This document shows, piece by piece, positions 16,816 to 28,991 of a DNA stretch of 64,000 bases. The DNA lies in NCBI RefSeq assembly GCF_900090265.1, contig NZ_LT607752.1:2108001-2172000 (forward strand), read 5' to 3'. The notes beneath the pieces are model-generated. The model ran no database searches and was not told the DNA's origin. It saw only the letters and a list, made by a program, of their open reading frames with translations. The translations under genes were made by a program, and so were the position numbers. Origin of the DNA: Micromonospora rifamycinica. GTDB lineage: Bacteria > Actinomycetota > Actinomycetes > Mycobacteriales > Micromonosporaceae. How positions within the stretch are numbered: the stretch's first letter is position 1; each line of letters begins with the position of its first letter.

Positions 16816-16873
16816 CGAGACTGCGAGTTCGATGCATTGGACGACTGATCGCAGGGCTCCTAGCGTCGGTCAG

Positions 16874-17563
16874 GTGGTAATCACGAAAACTCGGTCGCCC
16901 ATCCGCTCCAACGTCGGCCTGAAGGCCGTCATGGCGGTGACGGGCATCCTGCTGGTGCTGTTCCTCGTCGCCCACATGCTCGGCAACCTCAAGGTGTTCA
17001 CCGGCGAGACCTCGTTCGACCACTACGCCCACTGGCTGCGCGACATCGGTAAGCCACTGCTGCCCGGGGTGTGGTTCCTGTGGATCCTGCGGACCGCGCT
17101 GGTGGTGGCCGTGATCGGGCACATCTGGGCGGCGACCGTGCTGGCCGTCCGGGCCCGCGCCGCCCGTCCGGTGCGCTACGCCCACCGCAAGAAGGTCCGG
17201 GGCAGCTACGCCGCGCGCACCATGCGCTGGGGCGGAGTGATCATCCTGCTCTTCGTGGTCTACCACATCCTGGACCTGACCACCGGCACCCTCAACCCGG
17301 TCGGCGACGCCAGCAACCCGTACGGCAACGTGGTCGCCGACTTCGCCCCGGAACGCTGGTACGTGACGCTGTTCTACACCCTGGCGATCGTCACCGTCGG
17401 CTTCCACCTGCGGCACGGGGTGTTCTCCGCGTTGCGCAGCCTCGGCCAGCAGACCCCCCGGGGCGAGCGCCGGGCCCGCACCGCCGCACTGGTCTTCGCC
17501 GTCGCGCTCTGCGCCGGCTACCTGGTGGTCCCGTTCGCCGTACTCACCGGATTGGTGTCCTGA
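16874..17563 (+). CDS. sdhC: Succinate dehydrogenase cytochrome b subunit
   Basis: 229 residues with five membrane segments (about 16-37, 62-85, 115-135, 155-175, 195-215). Histidines in AHML, GHIW, YHIL and FHLRHG are candidate heme ligands. This is the single-anchor type in which SdhC and SdhD functions are fused, as in Bacillus and many Actinobacteria. It anchors SdhAB and passes electrons to menaquinone. The GTG at 16874 ([15 protein letters not shown]) fits the family N-terminus. First gene of sdhCAB; sdhA begins one base after its stop. Confidence 0.93.
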   Translation: MVITKTRSPIRSNVGLKAVMAVTGILLVLFLVAHMLGNLKVFTGETSFDHYAHWLRDIGKPLLPGVWFLWILRTALVVAVIGHIWAATVLAVRARAARPVRYAHRKKVRGSYAARTMRWGGVIILLFVVYHILDLTTGTLNPVGDASNPYGNVVADFAPERWYVTLFYTLAIVTVGFHLRHGVFSALRSLGQQTPRGERRARTAALVFAVALCAGYLVVPFAVLTGLVS

Positions 17564-17564
17564 C

Positions 17565-20260
<2,696 letters not shown>

Positions 20261-20299
20261 ACCCGCCGACGGTCTGACCGGCCGCCTCCGGACCCACCG

Positions 20300-20333
20300 A
20301 CCGCCGTACCCCCCGCCCGAGGGGTGCGGCGGT
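20300..20333 (+). terminator. Hairpin after sdhB
   Basis: accgccgtacccc pairs with ggggtgcggcggt (13 bases, one G-U pair) around an 8-base loop, 40 bases after the sdhB stop. No T run follows. Confidence 0.6.
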
Positions 20334-20454
20334 CACCCCCACCCCGTCCCCACCCCGTCCCCACGCCACCCACCCCACGCCCCACCCTCCGCACCCCGCC
20401 CTCCGCGCGCCCCGCGCCCCGCGCACCGCGCACCGCGCACCGCGCGCACCGCGC
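20334..20454. other. Low-complexity spacer
   Basis: Runs of caccccgtcccc and then of gcgcaccgc. No gene or clear signal. Confidence 0.6.
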
Positions 20455-20514
20455 GCTGGATCCTGGATGTAGTGGCCACGTGGCGTGCGGAGGCCACTAC
20501 ATCCAGGATCCAGC
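20455..20514. repeat. Dispersed hairpin element, copy C (perfect 23-bp arms)
   Basis: Left arm 20455-20477 (gctggatcctggatgtagtgg plus cc) and right arm 20492-20514 are exact complements over 23 bases around a 14-base loop. Same family as copies A and B. Its right flank (acgatcacgg) is also the seed of the 22-bp array that follows. Confidence 0.85.
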
Positions 20515-20515
20515 A

Positions 20516-20668
20516 CGATCACGGCGGTGACCGGGGACGATCACGGCAAGGGCCGGGCACGATCACGGCAAGGGCCGGGCACGATCACGGCAAGGGCCGG
20601 GCACGATCACGGCAAGGGCCGGGCACGATCACGGCAAGGGCCGAGGACGGTCACGGCTCGGGGGGTCG
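20516..20668. repeat. 22-bp tandem array, about seven units
   Basis: Units of cgatcacggcaagggccggg plus ca begin at 20538, 20560, 20582, 20604 and 20626 with exact 22-base spacing. Degenerate units flank them (20516 and 20648). No spacers separate the units, so this is not CRISPR. It ends about 85 bases before the zinc dehydrogenase gene and each unit carries a GATC. Confidence 0.9.
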
Positions 20669-20751
20669 CCGACCTTGGCCGGCCGGTGGCCGGTTCAAGC
20701 GTCCCCGCTCGGGTAGCAGTCCCTCGACGGCATCGAGAGGGGACACCAGCG

Positions 20752-21936
20752 ATGAAGGCACTGACCTGGCACGGCACGCGCGACGTCCGGGTGGACGAGG
20801 TCCCGGACCCCCGGATCGAAGCGCCGACCGACGCGATCGTCCGGATCACCTCGACCGCGATCTGCGGCTCCGACCTGCACCTGTACGAGGTGCTCGGGCC
20901 GTACCTGAAGCCCGGTGACATCCTCGGGCACGAGCCGATGGGCATCGTCGAGGAGGTCGGCTCCGGGGTGACCCGGCTCAAGCCCGGCGACCGGGTGGTC
21001 GTCCCGTTCAACATCGCCTGCGGGCACTGCTGGATGTGCGAGCGGCAACTCTTCGCCCAGTGCGAGACGACCCAGGTGACCGCCGAGGGCAAGGGCGCGT
21101 CGCTGTTCGGCTACACCTCGCTCTACGGCTCGGTCCCCGGCGGCCAGGCCGAGTACCTGCGCGTACCGCAGGCCCAGTTCGGCCCGATTACCATCCCGCA
21201 GACCGGGGCCGACGAGCGTTACCTGTACCTCAGCGACATCCTGCCCACCGCCTGGCAGGCGGTGAAGTACGCCGACGCCCCGCCCGGCGGCACCCTGGCC
21301 GTGTTCGGGCTCGGCCCGGTCGGGCAGTTCTGCGCCCGGATCGGCCGGCATCTCGGTGCGGGCCGGGTGATCGGCCTCGACCTGGTGCCCGAGCGGCTGG
21401 AGATGGCCCGCCGGCACGGCATCGAGACGCTCGACGTCAGCCAGCTCGACGACGTCCCCGGCACACTGATCGACCTGGTCGACGGGCGCGGCCCGGACGC
21501 GGTGATCGACGCGGTCGGGATGGAGGCGCACGGCTCCACCAGCGGCAAGCTGGCCCAGCACGCCGCCGGGCTGCTGCCGGACAAGCTGGCCGACAAGATG
21601 ATCGACAAGGTCGGTGTGGACCGGTTGACGGTGCTGAAGGCCGCCCTCAAGGCCGTCCGGCGCGGCGGCACCGTCTCGATCTCCGGGGTGTACGGCGGCG
21701 AGGTGGACCCGATGCCGCTGATGGAGATGTTCGACCGGGGCATCCAGCTGCGGATGGGCCAGTGCCACGTGCGCCGGTGGACCGACGAGATCCTGCCGCT
21801 GCTGTCCGGCGACGACGACCCGCTGGGCGTGGAGGACCTGCGGACCCACCGGATGCCGCTGGTCGACGCGCCGAAGGCGTACGAGATGTTCCAGAAGAAG
21901 TCCGACGGCTGCGTCAAGGTCGTGCTCGCCCCGTGA
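20752..21936 (+). CDS. Zinc-dependent alcohol/formaldehyde-type dehydrogenase
   Basis: 394 residues, medium-chain dehydrogenase. Catalytic zinc residues are in AICGSDLHLYE and GHEPMG; structural-zinc cysteines are in CGHCWMCERQLFAQC; the NAD(P) site is VFGLGPVGQFCARIG. Length and an internal insert (about 255-290) match glutathione-independent formaldehyde-dehydrogenase-like enzymes. The substrate cannot be read from sequence. A gagagggga ribosome site supports the ATG. Stop overlaps the following SDR gene (GTGA), so the two oxidoreductases probably act together. Confidence 0.88.
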   Translation: MKALTWHGTRDVRVDEVPDPRIEAPTDAIVRITSTAICGSDLHLYEVLGPYLKPGDILGHEPMGIVEEVGSGVTRLKPGDRVVVPFNIACGHCWMCERQLFAQCETTQVTAEGKGASLFGYTSLYGSVPGGQAEYLRVPQAQFGPITIPQTGADERYLYLSDILPTAWQAVKYADAPPGGTLAVFGLGPVGQFCARIGRHLGAGRVIGLDLVPERLEMARRHGIETLDVSQLDDVPGTLIDLVDGRGPDAVIDAVGMEAHGSTSGKLAQHAAGLLPDKLADKMIDKVGVDRLTVLKAALKAVRRGGTVSISGVYGGEVDPMPLMEMFDRGIQLRMGQCHVRRWTDEILPLLSGDDDPLGVEDLRTHRMPLVDAPKAYEMFQKKSDGCVKVVLAP

Positions 21937-22916
21937 CCCGGGTGGTGGTGGTCACCGGGGCCACCAGCGGCATCGGCCGCGCGGCGGCCCGGGAGTTCGC
22001 CGGGCGCGGGGACCGGCTGGTCCTCGCCGCCCGCTCCCCCGAAAGCCTGGCCGAGGTACGCGGGGAGTGCCACCACGCCGGGGCGGACCAGGTGCACACC
22101 GTGCCCACCGACGTCACCGACCCGGCCGCGCTCGACGCCCTCGTCGACACGGCGGTACGCGAGTGCGGCCGGATCGACGTCTGGGTGCACACCGCGGCGG
22201 TGATGGCGTACGGGCGGTTCGAGGAGGTCCCGGCGGACGTCTTCGACCGGGTGGTCCGCACCGACCTGCTCGGTGCGGCCGGCGTCCTCCGGGTGGCGCT
22301 GCGGCGCTTCCGGGCCGCCGGTGGGGGCACCCTGATCCTCACCGGCTCGGTCCTCGGGCACGTCACCGCCCCCTACATGAGCGGCTACGTGACCAGCAAG
22401 TGGGGCCTGCAGGGGCTGGTCCGCACGGTGCAGCAGGAGGCCCGCGACCTGCCCGGGGTGCGCGTCTGCCTGGTCACCCCGGGCAGTGTCGACACCCCGG
22501 TCTACCAACGGGCGGCGAACTACCTCGGGCGGGCCGGCCGGCCACCGCTGCCGGTCACCACCCCGCAACGGGTGGCCCGCGCCATCGCGCACTGCGCCGA
22601 CCGGCCCCGCCGGGAGGTCTCGGTGGGGCGGGTCAACCTGCTCATGCGGGGCGGCTTCACCGTCCTGCCCGGCGTCTACGACGCGCTCGTCGGGCCGTTG
22701 ATGCGGCGCGGCGGGCTGACCGGGCGGGCGGTCGCCCCGCACGAGGGCGTCGTCTTCGCCCCGGACCCGGCGGGCGCGGCCGTCCGCGGCGGGTGGCTGC
22801 CGGAGCTGCCCGCGCTGCTGCGCCGGGCCGGCAAGCCGACCGGTGCGACGGCGGTCGCGACCGCGGCGGCCGTCGCCACGGCCACGGTGCTCGCCGCGGC
22901 ACGACGACGACGGTGA
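21933..22916 (+). CDS. Short-chain dehydrogenase/reductase
   Basis: 327 residues. Rossmann motif TGATSGIG near residue 8, active-site Ser in TGSVLG and the YVTSK pair in MSGYVTSKWG. The C-terminal extension (from about 230) is membrane-proximal or hydrophobic near its end (ATAVATAAAVATATVLAA) and finishes in a basic tail. Substrate unknown. The GTG start overlaps the stop of the zinc dehydrogenase, forming a two-gene operon. Similar SDRs occur beside MDR dehydrogenases in many actinomycetes. Confidence 0.85.
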   Translation: MTRVVVVTGATSGIGRAAAREFAGRGDRLVLAARSPESLAEVRGECHHAGADQVHTVPTDVTDPAALDALVDTAVRECGRIDVWVHTAAVMAYGRFEEVPADVFDRVVRTDLLGAAGVLRVALRRFRAAGGGTLILTGSVLGHVTAPYMSGYVTSKWGLQGLVRTVQQEARDLPGVRVCLVTPGSVDTPVYQRAANYLGRAGRPPLPVTTPQRVARAIAHCADRPRREVSVGRVNLLMRGGFTVLPGVYDALVGPLMRRGGLTGRAVAPHEGVVFAPDPAGAAVRGGWLPELPALLRRAGKPTGATAVATAAAVATATVLAAARRRR

Positions 22917-23051
22917 GCGCCGGGACGGGCTGATCCGGGGTCGGCGGGTGCCGGCGGAGGAACCCGCGCGCCGTCCCGGGGGCCGGCGTGGGCGCAAGGG
23001 TCCGGCGGTGGCTACCGTGTACCGCGGGGACACCGGCGAGGGGGACGACAC

Positions 23052-24197
23052 ATGCGGAAACCAGCGGAACGTGCGGTCGAGCGGACGCCCGGCGGGCGAC
23101 TGTGGCGGGTGGCGGCCCTGGCCGCGGTCGCCGGGCTGGCGTGGACGGCGCGGGACGTGCCGGCGGCGTTGGGCGGCCGGCTGACCGGTGCCCGCGCGGA
23201 ACGGGCCGCCCGCTCCGCGCAGTTCCGCGACGGCACCTTCCACAACCGGGTCGCCGTGCGGACCATGCCCGGTGGCGACCCCGACCGCAGCCTGCTCCGC
23301 GAGCTGCTCTTCGGCCAGCAGCGCCGCCGGCCGACCGCCCCGGTCCCGCTGCTGCGGCCCGCCCCGGCCCCGACCACCGGCGTCGACCGCGAGCTGAGCA
23401 TCGTCTGGTACGGCCACGCCTCGGCGCTGGTCGAGATCGAGGGGCACCGGGTGCTGATCGACCCGGTGTGGAGCGACAGGTGCTCGCCGTCGGCCGCCGT
23501 CGGGCCGAAGCGGCTGCATGCGCCCCCGGTCAGCCTCGACGAGCTGCCCACCGTCGACGCGATCCTGATCTCCCACGACCACTACGACCACCTCGACATG
23601 ACCACCGTCCGGGAGCTGGTGCGGCGGCAGTCGGCGCCGTTCCTGGTCCCGCTCGGCGTCGGCGCGCACCTCGACCGGTGGGGGGTGCCGGCCGACCGGA
23701 TCATCGAGCTGGACTGGTCGGAGCGGCACCGGGTCGGCGGCCTGGAGATCACCGCCACCGCCGCGCAGCACTTCTCCGGCCGGGGCCTGCGGCGCGACGG
23801 CACGCTGTGGAGTTCGTGGGTGGTCGCCGGGGCGCACCGGAAGGTCTTCTACACCGGCGACTCCGGCTACTTCGACGGGTACGCCGAGATCGGCGCGGAG
23901 CACGGGCCGTTCGACGTGACGCTGATGCAGATCGGCGCGTACGACCGGGCCTGGCCGGGCATCCACATGTTCCCGGAGGAGGCGGTCACCGCCCACCTGG
24001 AGCTACGCGGCGACCTGCTCGTCCCGGTGCACTGGGCGACGTTCAACCTGGCCCTGCACGACTGGTCCGAGCCGGTGGACCGGCTCTGGGCCGAGGCCAA
24101 GACCCGCGACGTCAGGCTGGCGGTGCCCCGCCCCGGCGAGCGCGTGGTGGTGGACGACCCGCAGCCGGTCGACGGCTGGTGGCAGACGGTCGCCTGA
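23052..24197 (+). CDS. MBL-fold metallo-hydrolase, NAPE-PLD/UlaG-like
   Basis: 381 residues. One N-terminal hydrophobic segment (about 18-40) may anchor it in the membrane. The metallo-beta-lactamase fold shows [21 protein letters not shown], the metal-binding SHDHYDHLD near 178, YTGDSGYF and a late [12 protein letters not shown]. This arrangement is typical of the NAPE-hydrolysing phospholipase D-like branch; a phospholipid or other ester substrate is possible but unproven. ATG is preceded by gaggggga. It stands alone. Confidence 0.85.
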   Translation: MRKPAERAVERTPGGRLWRVAALAAVAGLAWTARDVPAALGGRLTGARAERAARSAQFRDGTFHNRVAVRTMPGGDPDRSLLRELLFGQQRRRPTAPVPLLRPAPAPTTGVDRELSIVWYGHASALVEIEGHRVLIDPVWSDRCSPSAAVGPKRLHAPPVSLDELPTVDAILISHDHYDHLDMTTVRELVRRQSAPFLVPLGVGAHLDRWGVPADRIIELDWSERHRVGGLEITATAAQHFSGRGLRRDGTLWSSWVVAGAHRKVFYTGDSGYFDGYAEIGAEHGPFDVTLMQIGAYDRAWPGIHMFPEEAVTAHLELRGDLLVPVHWATFNLALHDWSEPVDRLWAEAKTRDVRLAVPRPGERVVVDDPQPVDGWWQTVA

Positions 24198-24234
24198 CCG
24201 GGAGCCGGCCCGGTGCCGCCCGGTGCGCCGCCGC

Positions 24235-25746
24235 TCACAGCACGAAGGCGTCGGTCCACAGCGCGCCGGAACGACCGGACAGCACGTCCAGCATCGCCAC
24301 CGCCTGGCCGTCGGTGAGCTGGGCGACGAAGTCGACGATGGCCCGGCCCCGGGCCCGGCCGATCCGGTCCGGGGTCCGCGGGTGCAGCTCCGCCTCGGCC
24401 AGCTCCACCAGGTCGGGCAGCCGGCGGGGCAGCCGGGACTCCTCCTCGGGGTCGAGCAGCCACTGCCAGAGCGCGTCGACCAGGGTGTCCAGCAGCCGGG
24501 CCTGGCCCCGCTGGTGCAGGGCCAGGTCGGGGCGGGCCAGCACGAACCGGTGGTGGACGAACTTGAGCACCTGCACCTCGTGCCACTGCGCCGGGGCCAG
24601 CAGCACGTGCCCGGAGCGCACGTCCGGGGCGGCGGTCACCGTGATCGCGTCGACCAGCCGGGTGGTCCACCGGGCCGAGAACCGGGCCACGTACTGCTCG
24701 GCCTCGATCGAGCCGTCGAAGGGGAGCGCCAGCAGCCCGTCCACCAGCTCCTCCCGGACGTGCTCGACGGCGGCGGCGAAGGCGTCGTCGGCGGCGATCC
24801 AGCTGTCCTTGCGGTGCAGTTGGCGGCGCAGCGCCTCGATCGCCGAGCCGGGGCGGCGGGCCGCACCGGCCAGCGCCGCGTCGGTGACCGCGCGCAGGTG
24901 CCCGGCCTCGCGCTGCCAGGCCATCAGCTCGGCGGCGACGGTGCCCTGCTGGAGCACCCCCACCCGGTAGAAGTCCTCCACGTCATGGATGGCGTACGCG
25001 ATGTCGTCGGCGGTGTCCATCACCGACGCCTCGACGGTCTGCTGCCACTCGGCGATCCGACCGGCGAACGGCGCGCGGGCCTGCCGCAGATCCTCGAGCT
25101 CGGTGCCGTACGCGCCGAACTTCAGCGAGCCGCTGTCCGGTTCGTCCGGCGGGGCGGCGGCACCCCGGGGGGCGGGACGCAGGTGCCGGGGGTGCGGATC
25201 GGGGTGGTCCAGCCGGGTCCACGGGTACTTCAGCATCGCCGCCCGGACGGCCGCGGTCAGGTCGAGGCCGGTGGTGGCCGCGCCGCGGATCTCGGTGCTG
25301 GTGACGATCCGGTACGACTGCGCGTTGCCCTCGAACCCGTCGGCCAGCCCGAGCCGCTGCCGGGCCAGCCGGTCGAGCACCCGCTCCCCCAGGTGCCCGA
25401 ACGGCGGGTGGCCGAGGTCGTGGGCGAGGGCGGCGGCCTCCACCACGTCCGGGTCGCAGCCGCCGAGCTTGTCCAGCAGGCCCCGGTGCGCCGGGTCGGC
25501 GGTCAACCGTTCGGCGATGGCGCGGGCCACCTGGGCCACCTTGAGACTGTGGGTGAGCCGGTTGTGCACCAGCAGCCCGGAGCCGACCGGGCTGATCACC
25601 TGGGTCACCCCGCCGAGCCGGGCGAAGAAGGGCGAGGCGACGATCCGGTCCCGGTCGGCCCGGAACGGGCTGGCGGCGAGGTCGCCGAGCGCTCGGGCAC
25701 TGCCACCGAAGAGCCGACGGGCGCGCGGATCCGCAGGTTGGTCCAT
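24235..25746 (-). CDS. dgt: dGTP triphosphohydrolase-like HD protein
   Basis: 503 residues. HD-domain motifs are clear: [11 protein letters not shown], then [19 protein letters not shown], with a later [18 protein letters not shown] giving the distal Asp. Length and the N-terminal RRLFGG...[18 protein letters not shown] match the bacterial Dgt family, which hydrolyses dNTPs to nucleoside and triphosphate. The ATG at 25746 begins [11 protein letters not shown], close to the homologous start; upstream sequence is repetitive GC. It converges on the MBL hydrolase with a 37-base gap. Confidence 0.88.
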   Translation of the reverse strand: MDQPADPRARRLFGGSARALGDLAASPFRADRDRIVASPFFARLGGVTQVISPVGSGLLVHNRLTHSLKVAQVARAIAERLTADPAHRGLLDKLGGCDPDVVEAAALAHDLGHPPFGHLGERVLDRLARQRLGLADGFEGNAQSYRIVTSTEIRGAATTGLDLTAAVRAAMLKYPWTRLDHPDPHPRHLRPAPRGAAAPPDEPDSGSLKFGAYGTELEDLRQARAPFAGRIAEWQQTVEASVMDTADDIAYAIHDVEDFYRVGVLQQGTVAAELMAWQREAGHLRAVTDAALAGAARRPGSAIEALRRQLHRKDSWIAADDAFAAAVEHVREELVDGLLALPFDGSIEAEQYVARFSARWTTRLVDAITVTAAPDVRSGHVLLAPAQWHEVQVLKFVHHRFVLARPDLALHQRGQARLLDTLVDALWQWLLDPEEESRLPRRLPDLVELAEAELHPRTPDRIGRARGRAIVDFVAQLTDGQAVAMLDVLSGRSGALWTDAFVL

Positions 25747-25974
25747 GATCGCCACGCTAGCGCAGCGGGCCGACCGGCACGCCGGCTCGCCCCGGTCCCG
25801 GCGCGGCCGGACAGGCCGGGCACCGGCACGGCGGTGCGCGCTGCTCTCCGGCACAGCGGTGCGCGCTGCTCCCGGCACGGCCGTGCGGGGCGGGCACCGG
25901 CGGGGGTGGCGCGCGGCGTCGGGGGTGGGCGGCAGAATGCAGCAGGGAACCCGACACGAAGGCGGATCAACATC

Positions 25975-28419
25975 GTGACCCAGTCAGTCCATCAGCGGAT
26001 CGCCGACGAGCTCGGCGTCGCCGAACGCCAGGTGCGGGCGGCCGTGGAGCTGCTCGACGGCGGCGCGACCGTGCCGTTCATCGCCCGCTACCGCAAGGAG
26101 GCCACCGGCCTGCTCGACGACGCCCAGCTGCGCACCCTGGAGGAGCGGCTGCGTTACCTGCGGGAGCTGGACGAGCGGCGGGCCGCGGTGCTGGAGTCGA
26201 TCCGCGGCCAGGGCAAGCTGGACGAGGCGTTGGAAGCGCAGATCATGGCGGCCGACTCCAAGTCCCGGCTGGAGGACATCTACCTGCCCTACAAGCCGAA
26301 GCGGCGGACCCGGGCGCAGATCGCCCGGGAGGCCGGGCTGGAGCCGCTGGCCGACACGCTGCTCGGCGACCCCACCCGGGAACCGAAGGAGACGGCCGCC
26401 GCGTTCGTCGACGCCGGGCGCGGGGTGGCCGACGCCGCCGCCGCGCTGGAGGGCGCGCGGGCCATCCTCATCGAGCGGTTCGCCGAGGACGCCGACCTGA
26501 TCGGCACCCTGCGCGAGCAGATGTGGTCGCGGGGCCGGCTGGTCTCCCGGGTACGCGACGGCCAGCAGGCCGCCGGCGCGAAGTTCGCCGACTACTTCGA
26601 CTTCGCCGAGCCGTACCCGAAGCTGCCCTCGCACCGGATCCTGGCGATGTTCCGGGGCGAGAAGGAGGGTGTGCTCGACCTCACCATGGCCCCCGACGCC
26701 GAGGAGGACCCGGACGCCCCGCCGACCGGCCCGACCCGCTACGAGGCGGCCATCGCCGGCCGGTTCGGTGTCACCGACGCGGGTCGGCCCGCCGACCGGT
26801 GGCTGGCCGACACGGTGCGCTGGGCCTGGCGTACCCGGATCCTGATCCACCTCGCCGCCGACCTGCGCACCCGGCTGTGGCAGGCGGCCGAGGAGGAGGC
26901 GGTCCGGGTCTTCGCCACCAACCTGCGTGACCTGCTGCTCGCCGCGCCCGCCGGCAGCCGCGCCACCATGGGCCTCGACCCGGGCCTGCGCACCGGGGTG
27001 AAGGTGGCGGTGGTGGACGCCACCGGCAAGGTGGTCGCCACCGACACGATCTACCCGCACGAGCCGCGCCGGCAGTGGGACGCCTCGATCGAGACGCTGG
27101 CGAAGCTGGCCGGGGCGCACCGGGTGGAGCTGGTGGCCATCGGCAACGGCACCGCCAGCCGGGAGACCGACAAGCTCGCCGCCGACCTGATCAAGCGGTA
27201 TCCCCAGCTCGGCCTGACCAAGGTGATGGTCTCCGAGGCCGGCGCGTCGGTCTACTCGGCCTCCGCGTACGCCTCGCAGGAGCTGCCCACGTTGGACGTC
27301 TCGCTGCGCGGCGCGGTCTCCATCGCCCGCCGCCTCCAGGATCCGCTCGCCGAGCTGGTCAAGATCGATCCGCGCTCGATCGGCGTCGGCCAGTACCAGC
27401 ACGACCTGTCCGAGGTGAAGCTCTCCCGCTCGCTGGACGCGGTGGTGGAGGACTGCGTCAACGGGGTCGGAGTGGACGTCAACACCGCCTCCGCTCCCCT
27501 GCTGACCCGGGTCTCCGGCATCGGCGCGGGCCTGGCCGAGAACATCGTGCTGCACCGGGACGCCAACGGGCCGTTCCGCACCCGAGCCGAGCTGAAGAAG
27601 GTGGCCCGGCTCGGCCCGAAGGCGTTCGAGCAGTGCGCCGGCTTCCTGCGCATCCCCGGCGGCACCGACCCGCTCGACTCGTCCAGCGTGCACCCGGAGG
27701 CGTACCCGGTGGTCCGCCGGATCCTGGCCAGCACCGGGCAGGACCTCCGCTCGCTGATCGGCAGGTCGGCGATCCTGCGCGGGCTGCGGGCCACCGACTT
27801 CGTCGACGACACCTTCGGCCTGCCCACCGTCACCGACATCCTCGCCGAGCTGGAGAAGCCCGGCCGGGATCCGCGACCGGAGTTCCGCACCGCCACCTTC
27901 GTCGAGGGGGTGGAGAAGATCGGCGACCTGACCCCGGGGATGTTGCTGGAGGGCGTGGTCACCAACGTGGCCGCGTTCGGCGCGTTCGTCGACGTGGGCG
28001 TGCACCAGGACGGCCTGGTGCACGTGTCGGCGATGTCGCACACCTTCGTCAAGGACCCGCGTGACGTGGTGAAGTCCGGCGACGTGGTCCGGGTCAAGGT
28101 GCTCGACGTCGACGTGCCGCGCAAGCGGATCTCGCTGACCCTGCGGCTGGACGACGAGGTGCCGGCGGGCGGCGGCCGTCCCCCGGCCGACGGGGAGCGG
28201 CGCGAGCGCGGCGCCCCCCAGGGCGGGCGCGGCGACACCCAGGGCGGCCGCCGGGGCGGCGCGGGCGGGGCCGGCGGCCAGCGGGGGGACCGGGGTGGTT
28301 CCCGGGGCGGGGCGGCGCAACGGCAGGGCGGGGCGCAGCGGCAGGGCCGGGGCGGCTCCGCGCCGACGCCGGCCAACGACGCGATGGCCGAGGCGTTGCG
28401 CCGGGCCGGCCTGGCCTGA
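25975..28419 (+). CDS. tex: Tex-family S1 RNA-binding protein
   Basis: 814 residues. Order of parts: N-terminal Tex helical region ([20 protein letters not shown]), a YqgF/RNaseH-like domain starting at [16 protein letters not shown] (about 334), helix-hairpin-helix units ([11 protein letters not shown]), and an S1 domain (about 655-725; [20 protein letters not shown]). A Gly/Arg/Gln-rich tail of about 80 residues follows, suited to RNA contact. Tex binds RNA and supports transcription and stress responses. The GTG start gives the standard [14 protein letters not shown] N-terminus. Confidence 0.94.
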   Translation: MTQSVHQRIADELGVAERQVRAAVELLDGGATVPFIARYRKEATGLLDDAQLRTLEERLRYLRELDERRAAVLESIRGQGKLDEALEAQIMAADSKSRLEDIYLPYKPKRRTRAQIAREAGLEPLADTLLGDPTREPKETAAAFVDAGRGVADAAAALEGARAILIERFAEDADLIGTLREQMWSRGRLVSRVRDGQQAAGAKFADYFDFAEPYPKLPSHRILAMFRGEKEGVLDLTMAPDAEEDPDAPPTGPTRYEAAIAGRFGVTDAGRPADRWLADTVRWAWRTRILIHLAADLRTRLWQAAEEEAVRVFATNLRDLLLAAPAGSRATMGLDPGLRTGVKVAVVDATGKVVATDTIYPHEPRRQWDASIETLAKLAGAHRVELVAIGNGTASRETDKLAADLIKRYPQLGLTKVMVSEAGASVYSASAYASQELPTLDVSLRGAVSIARRLQDPLAELVKIDPRSIGVGQYQHDLSEVKLSRSLDAVVEDCVNGVGVDVNTASAPLLTRVSGIGAGLAENIVLHRDANGPFRTRAELKKVARLGPKAFEQCAGFLRIPGGTDPLDSSSVHPEAYPVVRRILASTGQDLRSLIGRSAILRGLRATDFVDDTFGLPTVTDILAELEKPGRDPRPEFRTATFVEGVEKIGDLTPGMLLEGVVTNVAAFGAFVDVGVHQDGLVHVSAMSHTFVKDPRDVVKSGDVVRVKVLDVDVPRKRISLTLRLDDEVPAGGGRPPADGERRERGAPQGGRGDTQGGRRGGAGGAGGQRGDRGGSRGGAAQRQGGAQRQGRGGSAPTPANDAMAEALRRAGLA

Positions 28420-28430
28420 CCCCGACCCGC

Positions 28431-28466
28431 GCCGCTCCGTCCCGGCACCAGACCGGGCGGAGCGGC
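28431..28466 (+). terminator. Hairpin after tex
   Basis: gccgctccg-t-cccgg pairs with ccgggcggagcggc around a short loop, 12 bases after the tex stop. No T run. Confidence 0.55.
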
Positions 28467-28556
28467 GAACGGCCGGGCGCTGGGGCCGAACCAGGCTCGG
28501 TCGGGACGGTGTAACGGGTCGTCGCCGGGTCGCCGGCGGTGGCGTACCGTCGCGGC

Positions 28557-28991
28557 ATGGGTGCTGACGGCGGTCCGGAGTGGCGGGAGCAGCAGCGGCG
28601 GGCGGTGCGGGCGCACGCGGCGGCCGACGCCCGCCAGCGCGACGGCGAACACGCGCAGGCGGAGGAGCTGGTGGCCCGGTTCACGGCCGAGGCGACCCGG
28701 CGCGGGCTGCGGACCACCCGGCTGGCGGCCCAGGGCTACGACGGGCGGAGCCGGTACCGGACCGGACTGACCGGGTGGTACGTGGACCGGGCCGGCCTGC
28801 GCGCGGTCGACGTCGACGGCCGGTTCTACCTGCTCACCGTGCCGTCGAGCGTGCGCGCCCGGGTGTTCGGCGTCGACCCGCCGCCGGCCCGGCCGCCCCT
28901 GGTCGTCGGCCGGGGCGGTCGGGACGGCGAGTCGGTTCCGCTGGGTGACCTGCTCACCCGCCGGCTCGCGGCCGGCGACGACTGGCCCTGA
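28557..28991 (+). CDS. Small protein of unknown function
   Basis: 144 residues, soluble. An N-terminal charged helix (EQQRRAVRAHAAADARQR, about 10-45) precedes a compact domain with GLTGWYVDRAGLRAVDVDGRFY near 75-95. I do not recognise a family with a known role. Codon use is typical. gtaccgt just upstream and no ribosome site suggest a leaderless message. Its last 38 bases overlap the end of the convergent glycosyltransferase gene. Confidence 0.65.
   Translation: MGADGGPEWREQQRRAVRAHAAADARQRDGEHAQAEELVARFTAEATRRGLRTTRLAAQGYDGRSRYRTGLTGWYVDRAGLRAVDVDGRFYLLTVPSSVRARVFGVDPPPARPPLVVGRGGRDGESVPLGDLLTRRLAAGDDWP

Noticed and set aside
20516..20668. 22-bp repeats as a CRISPR array
   Set aside because: Units abut directly without spacers and no cas gene is present; a simple tandem repeat.
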